Below are positions 6,812-8,362 of a DNA stretch of 8,362 bases, in pieces. A model generated the notes under the pieces. It searched no databases, was not told where the DNA came from, and saw only the letters and a program-made list of their open reading frames with translations. The stretch lies in NCBI GenBank assembly GCA_003161835.1, contig PMNO01000003.1, positions 414 to 8,775 on the forward strand, given 5' to 3'. How positions within the stretch are numbered: position 1 is the stretch's first letter; each line of letters begins with the position of its first letter. A program made the position numbers and the translations under genes. The DNA is from Myxococcales bacterium (GTDB lineage Bacteria; Myxococcota_A; Polyangia; Fen-1088).

Positions 6812-7000
6812 TCACTCTTCGTCGTCGGCGTAGTCGGAAACCGCCAGGCGAGGTGCGCCCGGCTCCAGGTCGAGCTCGTCGGTGAACATATCGTCGAACA
6901 ACCCCTCGACGGTGCCCGCCACCGCGTCGGCGCGCCGGAGTTCCTCGCGTTCGAATTCTTCAAAGGTGCGGTATATGGGCTGATCACTATGGTTGCGCAT
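6812..7000 (-). CDS. Small acidic protein of unknown function (62 residues)
   Basis: I do not recognise this gene. It encodes 62 residues with 19 Asp/Glu against 6 Arg and no Lys, a net charge of about -13, and it has no membrane segment. Residues 10-28 (Y-R-T-F-E-E-F-E-R-E-E-L-R-R) should form an amphipathic helix. Residues 31-45 hold a second acidic helix-like stretch with Phe35, Met38 and Phe39 as hydrophobic anchors. The tail ends in D-D-E-E. It looks like a real gene: AAGGAGGA (7007-7014) gives a near-consensus Shine-Dalgarno 7 bases before the ATG, much stronger than at most genes here. A GTG 51 bases upstream would add 17 residues but would lie in front of that site and overlap a palindrome, so it is rejected. 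It converges on the lipoprotein gene (31 bp apart) and diverges from the kinase-like gene. A role as a small binding partner or transcription-associated acidic protein is possible but unproven. Confidence 0.7.
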   Translation of the reverse strand: MRNHSDQPIYRTFEEFEREELRRADAVAGTVEGLFDDMFTDELDLEPGAPRLAVSDYADDEE

Positions 7001-7007
7001 TTCGAAT

Positions 7008-7013
7008 CCTCCT
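7008..7013 (-). promoter_or_regulatory. Consensus ribosome binding site of the small acidic gene
   Basis: On the minus strand this reads AGGAGG, flanked by a further A on either side, 7 bases from the ATG at 7000. It supports both the existence of the small gene and its start. Confidence 0.8.
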
Positions 7014-7050
7014 TCTGTTGGGCGGTCAATCGGTCCACCTACCCGCAACA

Positions 7051-7062
7051 CCTACATGTAGG
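7051..7062. promoter_or_regulatory. 12-bp perfect palindrome between the acidic gene and the kinase-like gene
   Basis: CCTACATGTAGG is its own reverse complement. It sits 51 bases upstream of the acidic gene start, roughly where transcription would begin if the proposed -10 at 7065-7070 is used. An operator at this place would block initiation. No second copy is seen in the window, and no regulator gene lies next to it. Confidence 0.35.
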
Positions 7063-7064
7063 GA

Positions 7065-7093
7065 TTAGTACTCCTGCGACCCGGGCGCCGCAA
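7065..7093 (-). promoter_or_regulatory. Candidate promoter for the small acidic gene
   Basis: On the minus strand, TTGCGG (7088-7093) and TACTAA (7065-7070) are separated by exactly 17 bases. Each matches only 3 of 6 consensus positions. A run of eight A (7094-7101 on this strand) lies directly upstream of the -35, the usual position of an UP element. Spacing and A-tract are attractive, but the hexamers are weak. Confidence 0.3.
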
Positions 7094-7101
7094 TTTTTTT
7101 T
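7075..7101 (+). terminator. Alternative reading: weak stem plus T8 tract on the plus strand
   Basis: On the plus strand, TGCG (7075-7078) can pair with CGCA (7089-7092), and AT8 follows at 7093-7101. This is the only long homopolymer T-run in the window and could end read-through from the lipoprotein gene before the kinase-like gene. The stem has only 4 pairs plus mismatches, and the lipoprotein stop is about 300 bases away. The UP-element reading on the other strand is about equally likely. Confidence 0.25.
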
Positions 7102-7108
7102 CTTAGAT

Positions 7109-7121
7109 CTCCGCTTCGGAG
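7109..7121. repeat. Short inverted repeat in the kinase-gene leader
   Basis: CTCCG-CTT-CGGAG forms a perfect 5-bp hairpin 29 bases before the ATG of the kinase-like gene. If transcription starts upstream of it, it would be in the 5' leader. No function can be assigned. Confidence 0.25.
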
Positions 7122-7150
7122 CGCGCGGTAGGTAGAGTCCCGCCCCGACA

Positions 7151-7723
7151 ATGGCCAGGGTCATCGCGGTCGCAAACCAAAAAGGCGGTGTGGGCAAGAC
7201 CACCACCGCGGTCAACCTGGCGCTGGCGCAGGCCCACCTGGCGGAAAGCTCGGTGCTGCTGGGCGATTTCGACCTGCGGCGTCCCATCATCCACAATCTC
7301 TTCCAGATCGATCGTGCTCCCGGACTCTCGGACTACCTCACCGGCCAGTGCACCTTCCCGCAGGCGCTGCGCCGCATCGAAGGCATGAGCCTGTACATCT
7401 TGCCGGCCGGCACGCCGGTCAAGAACCCGCTCGAACTGCTCAACATGAGGCAGGCCAAGGCGCTTTTCGAGGAGTTGCCGCGCACCTTCAACTGGGCGAT
7501 TTTCGACACGCCGCCGCTGCTGTTTTCGGCGGACGCCAACCTGCTCGCCACCATGGCGGACGGCACGATTCTGGTGGTCAAAATCGGTTCCACGACCTTC
7601 GACAACGTGACGCGCGCCATGCAGTCGCTGTGTGAGAACAACGTTCTGGGGATCGTCGCCAACGGCGCTCGCGCCTCGGAATTGTACAGCAAGTACACCT
7701 ATTACTACTCGAAGACCGAGTAG
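7151..7723 (+). CDS. CpsD/CapB-like tyrosine-kinase-type P-loop ATPase with ParA-like Walker A
   Basis: This 190-residue cytoplasmic protein is of the MinD/ParA/BY-kinase superfamily. The deviant Walker A is KGGVGKTT (11-18), the ParA/MinD form rather than the GEGKS usual in bacterial tyrosine kinases. The rest reads like a tyrosine kinase: Walker A' GDFDLRRP (38-45, with Asp39, Asp41 and Arg43), GLSDYLTG (58-65), LPAGTPVKNPLELL (84-97) and Walker B FDTPP (118-122). The C-terminus has five Tyr in its last 12 residues (179, 182, 184, 185, 186), like the autophosphorylated tyrosine cluster of CapB, CpsD and Wzc. Such kinases control chain length and export of extracellular polysaccharide together with a Wzz-type membrane protein, which is not visible here. 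At 190 residues it is shorter than the usual 220-250. The Shine-Dalgarno before the ATG is poor. It converges with an arabinofuranosidase gene. A ParA-like positioning ATPase is the alternative, but the DTPP, PAG and Tyr-tail features favour the kinase family. Confidence 0.8.
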   Translation: MARVIAVANQKGGVGKTTTAVNLALAQAHLAESSVLLGDFDLRRPIIHNLFQIDRAPGLSDYLTGQCTFPQALRRIEGMSLYILPAGTPVKNPLELLNMRQAKALFEELPRTFNWAIFDTPPLLFSADANLLATMADGTILVVKIGSTTFDNVTRAMQSLCENNVLGIVANGARASELYSKYTYYYSKTE

Positions 7724-7732
7724 GCGCGCCTA
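7721..7732. repeat. Palindrome containing both convergent stop codons
   Basis: TAGGCGCGCCTA is a perfect 12-bp palindrome. Its first three bases are the TAG stop of the kinase-like gene, and its last three are the TAG stop of the arabinofuranosidase gene on the opposite strand. Only 6 bp separate the genes, so there is no space for an intrinsic terminator between them, and each transcript must end within or antisense to the other gene. Confidence 0.6.
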
Positions 7733-8362
7733 CCCCAGCCGCACCGCCGCGGTCACTACCGAAAGCGGCGGCAGATCGACGACGATGCGCCCCGCTTCCA
7801 CCGCGACCTTGTGATCGCGCGGAGTGATGCGGTCGGGCGTGGCGAAGGTGTTGGCGGCGTTGAGGTCCGCATCGTGCAAAATGCGCGCGGTGGCGCTTCG
7901 CGCCGCGGCGCCCGCGAGCGAGCAGTTCACCGTCATCCCCGCATCCGGCTTGGGGTTCACCAGCGTGAGCGTCAGTTCCCCGCCCTTGCGCGAAGCCGAA
8001 ACCGACAGGCCCACCGGTTCCGGCTTCTCCACGGCCACCGCAATGGATGTCTGCGACAGGTGCGCCTTGGTCATCTCGTAGACGTAGTAGGTGGTGGTGC
8101 GCACACATTGGGGGCCATCGGTGAGCAGCATGGAGTGCAGCACGTTGACGATCTGCGCGATGTTGGTCATCACCAGCTTGCCGGCCTGACGGTGGATCAC
8201 GTTGAGACCCAAGGCCGCGGCCACGGCGCTGCGCATGGTGATCTGCTGGAAGAGGCGGCCATACTTGGTTTGCTCTTCGGGAACCATGCGGTCCCACACG
8301 CCCCATTCGTCGAACAGCAGGCCCACCTGCTTTTGCGTGTCGTAGGTATCCAGCAGCGCGCA
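7730..8362 (-). CDS. GH51 alpha-L-arabinofuranosidase, C-terminal fragment (runs off right edge)
   Basis: The reading frame stays open to the window edge, giving 210 C-terminal residues; the start lies beyond 8362. LLFDEWGVWD (positions 15-24 of the fragment) is the GH51 nucleophile motif, and the Glu of DEW is the catalytic nucleophile. It is followed by the end of the TIM barrel, with N-I-A-Q-I-V-N-V-L-H-S-M-L-L-T-D-G (about 67-83), then by the beta-sandwich C-terminal domain ending in L-P-P-L-S-V-V-T-A-A-V-R-L. GH51 enzymes release terminal L-arabinofuranose from arabinoxylan, arabinan or arabinogalactan with retention of configuration. No signal peptide can be assessed because the N-terminus is missing. 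The presence of this enzyme suggests use of plant or other arabinose-containing polysaccharide. The gene converges on the kinase-like gene and may belong to a carbohydrate cluster further right. Confidence 0.88.
   Translation of the reverse strand, partial: CALLDTYDTQKQVGLLFDEWGVWDRMVPEEQTKYGRLFQQITMRSAVAAALGLNVIHRQAGKLVMTNIAQIVNVLHSMLLTDGPQCVRTTTYYVYEMTKAHLSQTSIAVAVEKPEPVGLSVSASRKGGELTLTLVNPKPDAGMTVNCSLAGAAARSATARILHDADLNAANTFATPDRITPRDHKVAVEAGRIVVDLPPLSVVTAAVRLG

Noticed and set aside
5980..7038. 352-codon open frame on the minus strand across the lipoprotein gene
   Set aside because: It runs antisense to a well-supported lipoprotein and overlaps the acidic gene in another frame; it has no recognisable domain. 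Long antisense frames are common at this GC content.
7001..7051. GTG start extending the acidic protein by 17 residues
   Set aside because: It lies upstream of the near-perfect ribosome site and would begin at the edge of the palindrome; the 7000 start is clearly better.
7578..8306. 242-codon minus-strand frame spanning the kinase end and the arabinofuranosidase
   Set aside because: It is Gly/Arg/His-rich and shifted relative to the GH51 frame that carries the catalytic motif, and it crosses both real stop codons.

Overview
The window is GC-rich, densely coded bacterial DNA carrying seven recognisable or credible genes plus two fragments cut by the window edges. Gene order, codon bias and the serA-hisZ-purA arrangement suggest a deltaproteobacterial, Myxococcota-like chromosome. 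That placement is inferred from gene content, not proven. I see no rRNA, tRNA, insertion sequence, phage gene or CRISPR array.

Left block (1-3542, all minus strand): a tight four-gene amino-acid/nucleotide operon. In transcription order it holds a class V PLP aminotransferase (probably the serine-pathway transaminase), a short phosphoglycerate dehydrogenase (serA), the ATP-phosphoribosyltransferase regulatory subunit (hisZ), and the first 20 codons of adenylosuccinate synthetase (purA). Spacings are 51, 42 and 0 bp. Serine synthesis feeds one-carbon units to purines, histidine synthesis consumes ATP and returns AICAR to the purine pathway, and PurA commits IMP to AMP, so co-expression makes metabolic sense.

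Centre (3543-6780, plus strand): a 76-bp divergent gap leads into an ABC-F translation-factor-type ATPase with a long Pro/Thr/Ala linker and a C-terminal coiled coil. It is followed by a secreted lipoprotein of unknown function built from two copies of one domain. The domain carries a conserved cysteine pair and GVW, WH and SGYY signatures.

Right block (6781-8362): a 62-residue, strongly acidic protein of unknown function (minus strand) has a near-perfect ribosome binding site and is transcribed divergently from a small CpsD/CapB-like P-loop protein. The latter combines a ParA/MinD-type Walker A with bacterial tyrosine-kinase signatures and a tyrosine-rich tail. The region between them holds a 12-bp palindrome and an A/T tract. 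Converging on the kinase, with only 6 bp between the stop codons, is the C-terminal part of a GH51 alpha-L-arabinofuranosidase that runs off the right edge.

The most unusual items are the hybrid tyrosine-kinase-like ATPase without a visible membrane partner, the duplicated-domain lipoprotein, and the small acidic gene with its palindromic promoter region. None is demonstrated to be a new system.
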